A stretch of 24,415 nucleotides of DNA. Origin: Nereida sp965655635 (lineage in GTDB: Bacteria > Pseudomonadota > Alphaproteobacteria > Rhodobacterales > Rhodobacteraceae). The stretch lies in NCBI RefSeq assembly GCF_965655635.1, contig NZ_CBFHHE010000029.1, positions 1 to 24,415 on the forward strand, written 5' to 3'. Shown here piece after piece: positions 14,238 to 21,989 of this stretch. The position numbers were made by a program, and so were the translations under genes. The notes under the pieces are model-generated. The model searched no databases, was not told where the DNA came from, and saw only the letters and a program-made list of their open reading frames with translations. How positions within the stretch are numbered: position 1 is the stretch's first letter; each line of letters opens with the position of its first letter.

Positions 14238-15590
14238 ATGAATATGAGATCGCTGACAGGGAGCCGCGTCCGTGAAAGGCGGATGAGTTTGGGGCTTAGG
14301 CAAGGTGATTTGGCCAAGTCTATCGGGATCAGCGCCTCGTACCTTAACTTGATCGAGCACAACAGGCGCAGAATCGCGGGCAAATTGCTGACGGAGCTTG
14401 CTCGCGCCCTGTCTGTTGAGGTTACGGCTCTGACTGACGGGGCTGAGGCCAGTAAAGTGGCCGCACTTCAAGGTGCTGCAGCGTCGGCAGAGGCGGCGCA
14501 GTTGGGCGTGTCGCTTGATACTGAGCAGCTGGAAGAAATTGCGGGTCGGTTTCCGACATGGGCGGACCTGATTGCACAGCAGCACCAGAAAATCCGCTCG
14601 CTTAATCACATCGTTGATACGCTTTCGGACCGTTTGTCCCACGATCCGTTTTTGTCGACTTCGCTACATGACGTGATCACCACGGTGACGTCGATCCGTT
14701 CGTCCAGCTCGATCTTGTCTAAAGAAGATGAGCTTGATCCCAAGTGGCGCAAAAGATTTGAGCGGAACATTTTCAACGACAGCCGCCGCCTTGCGGAAAG
14801 CGCGCAATCGTTGGCCAACTATCTTGATGGGGCGGCGGATGCTTCTGCAACTCTTGGCTCGCCCCAAGAGGAAGTTGACCGCGTTCTTGAGGATCGTGGC
14901 TTTAGCTTTGAGGCGCTTGAGGGCGCCGCTGCACCGCAAGGTGTTGTGACGTCACTGATTGGTGAGGCGAATTTGCGCAGCCCGCAAGCGGCTGGCCTTT
15001 TGCGCGTGGTGTTGCAACGCTATCAGCAAGACGCGGGCCTTCTGCCTATGTCTACTTTGCTCAAGGCACTTGATGCTGACATTGCTGGTGAGGCAGGGCA
15101 GACGCAGCTGAACCCTGTGCGCTTGGCGGCGCGGTTGCAAATGCCCCTTGAGGTCGTGTTGCGTCGTTTGGCCCATATCCCCGAAGACAAAGCCCCGTTC
15201 GCGATGGGATTGGTGATTTGTGATGCCTCTGGCGCATTGATTTACCGAAAGCCCGTCGCGGGCTTTGATGTGCCGCGGGTAGGGGCGCCTTGTGCGCTTT
15301 GGCCCATGTTTCGTGCGCTGAACCAGCCAATGCAGCCCCTGCGCGCAGTGGTTCAGCAGGTCGGGGCATCGCGGCCTGCCATGCGCACTTTTGCGGTCTC
15401 CACCCCCGTTGTTATGGGCGATTTTGACCGACCTGCCATCTATGAAGCGACCATGTTGATTGCCGCAGACACGACTGCGCCGCCCTCGGAGGCGGAAAAA
15501 GTTGGCCCCAGTTGCCGTATTTGTGCGGTCTCGGAATGCGCAGTCCGCCGCGAGCCGTCAGTATTGACCGATACGCTAAGTGCCTTTTGA
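14238..15590 (+). CDS. XRE-family regulator, short-chain fatty acyl (ScfR/RamB/PrpR-like) type
   Basis: Probable transcription factor of 450 residues. An XRE helix-turn-helix occupies about 5-62 (RQGDLAKSIGISASYLNLIE). The C-terminal domain (about 310-443) has GFDVPRVGAPCALWPMFRAL and ends with the cysteine cluster SCRICAVSECAVRREP (Cys426, Cys429, Cys434), characteristic of the DUF2083 / short-chain fatty acyl regulators. Relatives such as RamB and PrpR respond to acyl-CoAs and control acetate or propionate metabolism. The middle region shows no HExxH, so an active IrrE-type peptidase is unlikely. Shine-Dalgarno support is weak, and ATG 14244 is an alternative start. It is divergent from the ABC importer and upstream of the two-component genes, fitting local control of uptake and acyl-CoA metabolism (inference). 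Confidence 0.85.
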   Translation: MNMRSLTGSRVRERRMSLGLRQGDLAKSIGISASYLNLIEHNRRRIAGKLLTELARALSVEVTALTDGAEASKVAALQGAAASAEAAQLGVSLDTEQLEEIAGRFPTWADLIAQQHQKIRSLNHIVDTLSDRLSHDPFLSTSLHDVITTVTSIRSSSSILSKEDELDPKWRKRFERNIFNDSRRLAESAQSLANYLDGAADASATLGSPQEEVDRVLEDRGFSFEALEGAAAPQGVVTSLIGEANLRSPQAAGLLRVVLQRYQQDAGLLPMSTLLKALDADIAGEAGQTQLNPVRLAARLQMPLEVVLRRLAHIPEDKAPFAMGLVICDASGALIYRKPVAGFDVPRVGAPCALWPMFRALNQPMQPLRAVVQQVGASRPAMRTFAVSTPVVMGDFDRPAIYEATMLIAADTTAPPSEAEKVGPSCRICAVSECAVRREPSVLTDTLSAF

Positions 15591-15678
15591 CAACAGCGCG
15601 TGGATGGGTACAACTGAGCAGGCTCGTCAAATGCACAAATCAAGATGCGTTGGCAGCGGTTCCGGGGAGGGAACATGA

Positions 15679-16047
15679 ATGAGTGAGACGAAGACCGTCC
15701 TGTTGGTGGAGGACGAGCCAAACATTATGGAGGCGTTGCGGTTTGTGCTGGAGCGCGATGATTGGCGCGTTGTAACTCACTCGGACGGTGCGACAGCGCT
15801 TGGCGCAATCACCGATATCGCGCCCCATGTGGTGGTGCTTGATGTCATGCTTCCCAACAAATCTGGTTTTGATATTCTGCGAGAATTGCGCGCTGGTCAG
15901 AACACAGTGCCTGTTTTGATGCTGACCGCGCGCGGACAACAAAAAGACCGCGATATGGCGATTGAGGCAGGGGCGAACCGGTTTATGACAAAGCCCTTTG
16001 CAAACCGCGATGTCCGTGACGCCCTTAACACGTTGATCGCGCAGTAA
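15679..16047 (+). CDS. Single-domain (CheY-like) response regulator
   Basis: A receiver domain of 122 residues with no output domain. The acidic pair is Glu11-Asp12, the phosphoacceptor Asp55 (VVVLDVMLP), Thr83 in MLTARG and Lys105 in MTKPF, so all active-site residues for phosphorylation are present. GGGGAGGGAA shortly upstream supports the start. It lies 3 bases before the small membrane protein gene, which overlaps the histidine kinase gene, so the cognate kinase is almost certainly the SLC5-type kinase. With no DNA-binding domain it must act through another protein; the FliM-like product of the same cluster and the ScfR-like regulator are candidates. Confidence 0.93.
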   Translation: MSETKTVLLVEDEPNIMEALRFVLERDDWRVVTHSDGATALGAITDIAPHVVVLDVMLPNKSGFDILRELRAGQNTVPVLMLTARGQQKDRDMAIEAGANRFMTKPFANRDVRDALNTLIAQ

Positions 16048-16050
16048 CCC

Positions 16051-16338
16051 ATGGCTGGCTTGCCCAAAACGGTCTTTTTACAGCGCGACACATATCGGCG
16101 CCGACGTATCGGGGATGCCATTAAGCTGTTGCCAATAGCGGGTGTTGTTCTGTTTTTTATGCCGCTGCTGTTGGGTACGCCCGAGCAACCTGCACAAACC
16201 TCAAGCTTGGGGCTTTTCATTTTCTTTAGCTGGTTTGCGCTAATCGGGATGTCTGTCCTTCTTGTGGCGCTATTCAATAGAACGCCACATACTACCCGCG
16301 AGGCCGAAAAACCAATCGCTGAGGACCCGTTGGGATGA
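16051..16338 (+). CDS. Small two-helix membrane protein, possible partner of the SLC5-type kinase
   Basis: A 95-residue protein I do not recognise by family. It has a basic N-terminus (QRDTYRRRRIGD), two predicted transmembrane helices (about 24-42 and 53-75) and a charged C-terminal tail. Its stop overlaps the kinase start as ATGA (16335-16338), and it begins 3 bases after the response regulator stop, so the three are translationally linked. Genuine SLC5 carriers are often preceded by small two-helix proteins (YjcH/DUF485 before ActP, DUF4212 subunits). The position and topology here are the same, which makes an accessory subunit of the transporter-like sensor plausible; sequence homology to those families is not established. 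Confidence 0.75.
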   Translation: MAGLPKTVFLQRDTYRRRRIGDAIKLLPIAGVVLFFMPLLLGTPEQPAQTSSLGLFIFFSWFALIGMSVLLVALFNRTPHTTREAEKPIAEDPLG

Positions 16339-18992
16339 GCTTCAACCTGCTGATCCTTGCGTCGCTCGGCTATGTGGTGCTTTTATTTATTGTAGCCTTT
16401 GTCGCCGAAGATCGTGCCGCACGCGGGCACAGCGGGTGGGCACGGTCCCCGTGGGTTTATACGCTTTCGCTCTCTGTGTATTGTACCGCTTGGACATTTT
16501 ACGGCGCTGTCGGATTTGCGGCGCGTTCGGGTCTTGAATTCTTGACCATCTATCTTGGACCGACCCTGGTGTTGGTTGGCTGGTGGTGGCTGTTGCGCAA
16601 GCTGGTTCAGATCGGCAAGGCCCAACGGATTACGTCCATCGCTGACTTGCTGTCATCGCGTTACGGTAAGTCCAACTTGGTGGGGGCAATTGTGACCGTG
16701 CTTGCGGTGATTGGAACCACGCCCTACATCGCGCTGCAACTTCAATCCGTGTCCCTTTCGTTTGCCGCATTCGCCAGCAACACGCCCCTTGGCCCGCTTG
16801 ATGTGGCCAAAACAACGGGGATTTGGGTGGCTATCGGCCTTGCACTTTTTGCGATTTTATTCGGGACGCGTAATCTGGACGTGAACGAACGCCATCACGG
16901 GGTGGTCACGGCCATTGCTGTTGAGGCGGTTGTAAAGCTGTTCGCGCTGATCGCTGTGGGCATATTCGTCGTGTGGGGCGTGGCAGACGGGGCCGCTGAC
17001 ATTAAGAACCGGATAGATGCATCTGAAATTGCTCAATTTAATGTGGATAACTCCCGATGGATTGGCCTGACGTTTTTGTCAGCAGCAGCGTTCATTTGTT
17101 TGCCGCGCATGTTTCAGGTGCTTGTGGTTGAGAACGAAGATGAGAATAATCTGAGTATCGCAAGTTGGGCTTTTCCTCTCTACCTCGCGGCGATGAGCCT
17201 TTTCGTTGTGCCCATCGCCGTTGTCGGATTGGAGTTGTTGCCCGAAGGGTCCAATCCTGACCTGTTCGTGTTGACCATTCCGCTCACCCAAGGGGCAGAT
17301 GGGCTGGCGCTTTTGGCGTTCTTGGGTGGGTTCTCATCGGCCACGTCCATGGTGATTGTGGCGGCATTGGCGCTTGCCACCATGGTGTCGAACAACATGG
17401 TCATGCCACTATATTTGCGTGCGCAAAACATCGGGGCCACGGTATCGGGTGATGTGCGGGCGGTGGTGTTGGTGTCGCGTAGGCTGTCGATCGTGGCGGT
17501 GCTGTTGCTGGGCTACATCTACTACGCGGTTTCTGGCGGCACTGTGGCGCTGTCGTCCATCGGCCTCATCTCGTTCGTTGGGGTTGCACAGGTGCTGCCT
17601 GCGTTGATCGGGGGGCTTTTTTGGCGCGGCGGCACGCGCACGGGTGCGGCCCTTGGGTTGATCGTGGGGTTCAGCATTTGGATGTATACGCTGCTGCTGC
17701 CTACACTGTTTGCGGACACGAACATGTATTCTGGCATCGTGCGTGATGGGCTTTTCGGAATTGAGTGGCTGCGCCCATATGCACTTTTGGGTGTGACGCA
17801 CCTTGATCCGATTGTGCATTCGGTCTTCTGGACGATGCTGCTGAATGCGTCCGCTTTCATTATCGCCTCGATCTGTAGTTTCCCCAATCCTGTTGAGCGG
17901 TTGCAGGCTACGACATTTGTGAATGTGTTTGACCTTGCTGAAGAAACGGGTGGTTGGCGCGGTGCCGCGATTGAGGCGGAAGATCTGCTTGTGATGGCGC
18001 AGCGCATCATTGGGGGGCGTGATGCGCAAAGGCTCTTTACACAAGTGGCGCGAAAGCAGGGTAAAGAAGGATATTTGCCCGACATTACGCCAGACTTCAT
18101 CACTGTGCTTGAGCGCCGCTTGGCGGGCTCGGTTGGTGCGGCAACGGCCCACGCGATGATGGGGCAGATCACGGGCGGCTCCTCGGTTTCTGTCGAAGAA
18201 CTCATGGCCGTGGCAGATGAAACGGCGCAAATGCTAGAATACTCCAACCAGCTTGAGGTGAAATCGGCCGAGTTGGAACGCACTGCCCGTCAATTGCGCA
18301 ATGCGAATGAAAAGCTGACTGCGTTGTCGGTGCAAAAAGATGCGTTTTTGAGCCAGATCAGCCATGAATTACGCACGCCAATGACTTCTATCCGCGCGTT
18401 CTCCGAGATCTTGCGCGAGGGGGATGTGAACGGCGCAGAGCGGACCCGTTACGCGGACATTATTCATGATGAGGCGCGGCGCCTGACGCGACTTTTGGAT
18501 GATTTGCTGGATTTGGCCGTGTTGGAAAATGGTCAGGTTAGCCTCAATATCGAGAACGCGCGCCTTGAACAACTGATCAACCGTGCCATCGACGCTTGTG
18601 TGAATTCGGGCTCGCAAATGCACATCAAACGCAACCGCGCGAATGAGGCGATCATGCTGGCCACCGACCCTGATCGTCTGGCGCAGGTCTTCATCAATCT
18701 TATCACGAACGCGCAAAAATACTGCGATGCGCGCAAGCCGGAATTGCGCATCAAGATCGCAGATTTGGGGCCGTCTGTTCAGGTTGATTTTATCGATAAC
18801 GGAAGCGGGATCGGTGTTGCGCAACAAGCTGTTATTTTTGAGAAGTTCTCACGTCTGACGGATCACGCACGTGCGGGTGGGGCAGGGCTTGGGCTTGCGA
18901 TTTGTCGCGAAATCGTTGGCAAACTTGGCGGGACAATTGAGTATCTTCCGGGCCAAGACGGGGCTGCGTTTCGGGTCACGTTGGCAAAATAG
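16335..18992 (+). CDS. Hybrid SLC5 (sodium:solute symporter-like) sensor histidine kinase, CrbS/MxtR-like
   Basis: Membrane sensor kinase of 885 residues. Residues 1 to about 515 are a multi-helix SLC5/SSSF transporter-like domain, with ITSIADLLSSRYGKS as the family signature and GIGTTPYIALQLQSVS-type helices after it. A helical STAC-like region follows (about 521-615), then a charged coiled-coil linker (about 622-668). The HisKA domain has phosphoacceptor His677 in QISHELRTP. The ATPase domain shows the N box around Asn792, DNGSGIG (821-827) and GGAGLGL (848-854). No PAS or receiver domain is evident. Related CrbS/MxtR kinases sense acetate-like compounds and induce acs. The ligand may be sensed or carried by the SLC5 part. 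Partners are the adjacent CheY-like regulator and possibly the FliM-like protein. Confidence 0.93.
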   Translation: MSFNLLILASLGYVVLLFIVAFVAEDRAARGHSGWARSPWVYTLSLSVYCTAWTFYGAVGFAARSGLEFLTIYLGPTLVLVGWWWLLRKLVQIGKAQRITSIADLLSSRYGKSNLVGAIVTVLAVIGTTPYIALQLQSVSLSFAAFASNTPLGPLDVAKTTGIWVAIGLALFAILFGTRNLDVNERHHGVVTAIAVEAVVKLFALIAVGIFVVWGVADGAADIKNRIDASEIAQFNVDNSRWIGLTFLSAAAFICLPRMFQVLVVENEDENNLSIASWAFPLYLAAMSLFVVPIAVVGLELLPEGSNPDLFVLTIPLTQGADGLALLAFLGGFSSATSMVIVAALALATMVSNNMVMPLYLRAQNIGATVSGDVRAVVLVSRRLSIVAVLLLGYIYYAVSGGTVALSSIGLISFVGVAQVLPALIGGLFWRGGTRTGAALGLIVGFSIWMYTLLLPTLFADTNMYSGIVRDGLFGIEWLRPYALLGVTHLDPIVHSVFWTMLLNASAFIIASICSFPNPVERLQATTFVNVFDLAEETGGWRGAAIEAEDLLVMAQRIIGGRDAQRLFTQVARKQGKEGYLPDITPDFITVLERRLAGSVGAATAHAMMGQITGGSSVSVEELMAVADETAQMLEYSNQLEVKSAELERTARQLRNANEKLTALSVQKDAFLSQISHELRTPMTSIRAFSEILREGDVNGAERTRYADIIHDEARRLTRLLDDLLDLAVLENGQVSLNIENARLEQLINRAIDACVNSGSQMHIKRNRANEAIMLATDPDRLAQVFINLITNAQKYCDARKPELRIKIADLGPSVQVDFIDNGSGIGVAQQAVIFEKFSRLTDHARAGGAGLGLAICREIVGKLGGTIEYLPGQDGAAFRVTLAK

Positions 18993-19104
18993 CTGCCTTA
19001 GGAGCGTAGGCCGTCATAATTCGCAATCAAATAGCCGCGTCAACGATTTGGTAACCGCCCTGTGGTCTAAGCTCCCGAAACGGGCGCAGTAAGGACCAAA
19101 TGGC

Positions 19105-20370
19105 ATGAGCACGCCGTCACCGCAGCCTGCATTGCGGCGCAAAATCAAACCGAACCTGAACAAGGTCGATACCACAGGGCTACAAGAACGCGCCCTGCGC
19201 CTTTTGGTATCTCGCGCGGGGCAGGGCTGTCATGATGTTGATGTGGCAACGTCAAACATGCGTTTTGATGTGGTTTCCCTTGAAAGCCTGTTGGACACGC
19301 TTGAAGACGGCCTGATGATGCGTCTTCTTGAGGGGGCTGGTGGGCAGCGCGGGTTGATGTGCATTTCTTTGGGCGCAATCGCTGCACTTGTTGAAGTGCA
19401 ACTTACGGGAAAAGTGTCGCCGGCTGCAGCGCCTGAGCGGGCAGCTACACGTACGGACGCGCGATTGGCACAACCGTTTACCCAAGAAATTCTGAACGCC
19501 TTGGCCGAGCAACCTGAGATATTTGACGGCGCAGCACCCTTTGATATCGGTGCAGTCTTTGCCGAGAAACGGCTTGTCCCGTTGGCTCTTGAAAGTGGTG
19601 ATTTTCATATCATCCGCATGACGGTCGATTTTAATCTGGGCGCGAAATCCGGTGATATCACCTTTGCATTTCCTGTGGTAGTCGAGCCGCCTGTTGAGGC
19701 GCCGATCATCGCGCTGGATGACGCGCGCAGCCCGCGTGATATTTTGGGCGATGGGCGGGTTTCGCTTAGGGCCGTTTTGCACCGTGTTACCATGCCTTAC
19801 AGCGCGTTGCGGGCTTTAAAGGTTGGTGATTGTGTTAACATTCCGCGCAACGCACTAAGACAAATGCGCCTAGAAGCAGAGGGCCACGTTGTTGCCTGCG
19901 GGATGTTGGGCATGATCAATGGGTCAAAGGCTGTGCGCCTTGGCCACGACACTACGACCGAGCAGATGGAGCCTCTACATGGCGCTGGTGGGTACGGTGG
20001 GACAGGGCTTGCTGGGTTGTCGTCCGAGCAAACCGCGATGGGCGGAATTCCCGAGTTGCCGAGCAGTTTTGATAAATCTGCAGAGACACCAGGTCCCGGC
20101 TTTCCGGGTGCGCTTGAAGGGTTCACTACTGTTGAAGACTTGCCTGATGTTGGGCTGTCTCTACCCGAGAATGGCGCGCCTCTTTCTGATGATCTTCTTG
20201 AGCCAGCGGATGACGCCGCACCTGTGCAAACTGCTGAGATTGCAGGATCACCGGATGCATTAGATGCGGAAAGCTTGCCGCCGCTGGACATGCCAGATCT
20301 GCCGCCGCTTGGTGATGGCGAGATGCCAGACTTCCCGCCCATGCCAGACTTTCCACCGCTACCAGAATGA
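19105..20370 (+). CDS. FliM-like protein with C-terminal SpoA (FliM/FliN) domain
   Basis: A 421-residue protein. Residues about 20-200 resemble the FliM middle (CheC-like) region, for example GLMCISLGAIAALVEVQLTG and RLVPLALESGDFHIIRMTVD. A SpoA/FliN-type domain follows at about 218-282, with LRALKVGDCVNIPRNAL and ACGMLGMINGSKAVRLGH. The remainder (about 285-421) is an acidic, proline-rich tail ending in MPDFPP-type repeats. AAGGACC upstream supports the start. It lies 112 bases after the kinase, with no other flagellar or secretion gene in the window. FliM proteins bind phosphorylated CheY, so this could be the output partner of the single-domain regulator; that link is inference. A role in the true flagellar switch is the alternative. 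Confidence 0.75.
   Translation: MSTPSPQPALRRKIKPNLNKVDTTGLQERALRLLVSRAGQGCHDVDVATSNMRFDVVSLESLLDTLEDGLMMRLLEGAGGQRGLMCISLGAIAALVEVQLTGKVSPAAAPERAATRTDARLAQPFTQEILNALAEQPEIFDGAAPFDIGAVFAEKRLVPLALESGDFHIIRMTVDFNLGAKSGDITFAFPVVVEPPVEAPIIALDDARSPRDILGDGRVSLRAVLHRVTMPYSALRALKVGDCVNIPRNALRQMRLEAEGHVVACGMLGMINGSKAVRLGHDTTTEQMEPLHGAGGYGGTGLAGLSSEQTAMGGIPELPSSFDKSAETPGPGFPGALEGFTTVEDLPDVGLSLPENGAPLSDDLLEPADDAAPVQTAEIAGSPDALDAESLPPLDMPDLPPLGDGEMPDFPPMPDFPPLPE
20290..20358 (+). repeat. Degenerate 18-bp repeats encoding MPD-[LF]-PP motifs
   Basis: Near-copies of an 18-base unit at 20290-20307, 20323-20340 and 20341-20358 encode MPDLPP, MPDFPP and MPDFPP, followed by one variable residue or less. They form the very C-terminus of the FliM-like protein and suggest growth of the tail by duplication. 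Confidence 0.7.
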
Positions 20371-20454
20371 ACTAAGTGGCGGTTTTGCTATGGATGAGCT
20401 GGTGTTAGTTGTGGCACCTACCAGATCAATATCAGCCGCTTGCTGAAATAGTTA

Positions 20455-20880
20455 CTAAGTCTTGGCGAGCGCCTCAATTTGCAGGCGCAGACCTTCCATT
20501 TGATAGCCACCGCGCGCAGCAGCCTCGATAATGTCATTAGTCGGTAGCTGACCCGCCATGGCGAGGCACCAAACCATGGTTGAGCGCGTTCCACTTGCAC
20601 AATAGGCAAATACACGGCCTTCAGCCGATTGCAGCAATTCAGCTTGTTTGGTCACGTGTTCCATAGAAAGCATTGGGCTAGCGAATTGGTTCAAGAGCAG
20701 CGTCAGTCCTGCTGCGTCTGCCGCTTTTTGCATTTCCTCAACATGCAGAAAGGCGGGGTTTTCTGCGTCTGGCCGGTTGCAGATAACGGTTTTGTAGCCT
20801 GCCTCGGCCACGGCATAAAGGTCTTGTGGCTCAATCTGGGGTGCCACGGCAAAGTCAGGGGTGAGAACGCGTAAATCCAT
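20455..20880 (-). CDS. DUF442/TIGR01244 family protein (phosphatase/sulfurtransferase-like)
   Basis: A 141-residue protein of the TIGR01244 family, a protein-tyrosine-phosphatase fold also found fused to beta-lactamase-like (Blh/persulfide dioxygenase) enzymes. The active-site loop is YCASGTRS with Cys94 and Arg99, a Cys-x4-Arg spacing like rhodanese rather than the Cys-x5-Arg of tyrosine phosphatases, hence the uncertain activity. NRPDAENP (about 35-42) is another family hallmark. A TTG two codons upstream could also start it; I chose the ATG. It is convergent with the FliM-like gene (84-base gap) and has no partner gene for sulfide metabolism nearby. Confidence 0.82.
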   Translation of the reverse strand: MDLRVLTPDFAVAPQIEPQDLYAVAEAGYKTVICNRPDAENPAFLHVEEMQKAADAAGLTLLLNQFASPMLSMEHVTKQAELLQSAEGRVFAYCASGTRSTMVWCLAMAGQLPTNDIIEAAARGGYQMEGLRLQIEALAKT

Positions 20881-20958
20881 AAGCAATGTCTAAGTTGGAA
20901 ACGCGCAGAGGTCTACTCGAAATGAACGAAGGGGTATGTGGGGTGCAATCGGGGGCGC

Positions 20959-21892
20959 TTATAACGTCAAATCAGGTTGCCCTGTCATGTGGTGGACCCG
21001 CGCAAACAGGTCTACGCCCATCTGAAGCGCGATGTGAATGACATCCATCGGAACCCAGTTTTCGGCAATCTTGTCGCCCTCAAGGCGGTAGAAATCCATC
21101 ACACGCATTTCGATCATGCGGCCGGTTGGGGCCATGCCGAGCCATTCGCCGGTGTGCGTGCCGCGCACCGATGGCCACCCTCCGGTCACGGCGTAGGGCC
21201 CGTCACTGATCCGAATGTAGTGTCCGGCACCTTCACGGTCATTATAGGCGCGCAAGCAGGGAATTTGATGGTGGACGCGAAAACCCTCAAGCCCTCGGGT
21301 GCTGCCAATGCCAGCGGGTCCGTACCACATAAACGCATCGGTCCAGTAATGGCCGTGGTTCATACTATCGAGTGATTTGCCATCAAAATTTCCCAGAGCG
21401 CCGTGCATTTTGAGCACCGTATCCATTGCGCTACTGTCGGTTGTTGAGGTGCTTAAACGCACGCCATCCCCAGTTGCAGGCGGCTGCCATTGGGCCTCAG
21501 CGCCGAGCGATTGGGGAAGAGGCCAGCATTGGGCTTGGCGCATCAGGTCCAGAAGATCGAACATGACCCATGATTGAACGATCTTATCATCGCGTAGCTC
21601 ATGGGCTTCGCAAAATCTGATGCTGATTGTACCATGGGTAGCGGGAATGCCCAACAGATCGCCGCGCATGGTGCCCTGCAGAACACCACTGCAAGCAACC
21701 AAATCGGCGGCGCGCTCGGTTGTGACCCGCGCGTCTGGTAAGTTTGGCCCGCCAAGTACCATTTGTGTGCGGCGTTCCATGTCCGGAATGGCGGTACGCA
21801 AAGTGTTCCACATACGCACTTTCGACCGGCGCACCAGCAACCAGCGCATCCAAAAGCGCGGTTGTGCGGGCTTTCATGGCGGCATAAGTCAT
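20959..21892 (-). pseudogene. Disrupted tandem SnoaL/NTF2-like gene (N-terminal frameshift with probable small deletion)
   Basis: The reading frame that begins at 21892, with TGGAGAA just upstream, encodes MTYAAMKARTTALLDALVAG, a normal N-terminus for this family, but loses homology after about 25 codons. The rest of the protein continues in another minus-strand frame (open from 21849 to 20959), picking up at MWNTLRTAIPDMERR. That part holds the remainder of one SnoaL-like domain and a complete second one (LEGFRVHHQIPCLRAYNDR, then APTGRMIEMRVMDFYRLEG). Compared with the second domain, roughly 25-30 residues of the first are missing at the junction near 21805-21830. A shortened protein starting internally (296-residue open frame from 21849) is possible but lacks a good ribosome site. 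Function of the family here is unknown. Confidence 0.65.
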
Positions 21893-21989
21893 CTGCGTTC
21901 TCCAGTTGTTTTATGTGTAAAATCAGCTATCTGCGAAGCATTGCGTTACATTTTGCGCCATGTCCATACCCAACCAAAAGGAGCCTGAC
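21893..21989. promoter_or_regulatory. Divergent intergenic region between two SnoaL-like genes
   Basis: The 97-base spacer carries ribosome sites for both directions (TGGAGAA for the minus gene, AAAAGGAG at 21976-21983 for the plus gene) and must contain both promoters. No clear -35/-10 pair or operator stood out. Confidence 0.4.

Noticed and set aside
17409..18283. Two long minus-strand open frames opposite the histidine kinase
   Set aside because: They lie inside a kinase gene with every expected domain and show no recognisable protein features.
16335..18992. A plain acetate or proline symporter
   Set aside because: The SLC5 domain continues into complete HisKA and ATPase domains in one frame, so it is a sensor kinase.
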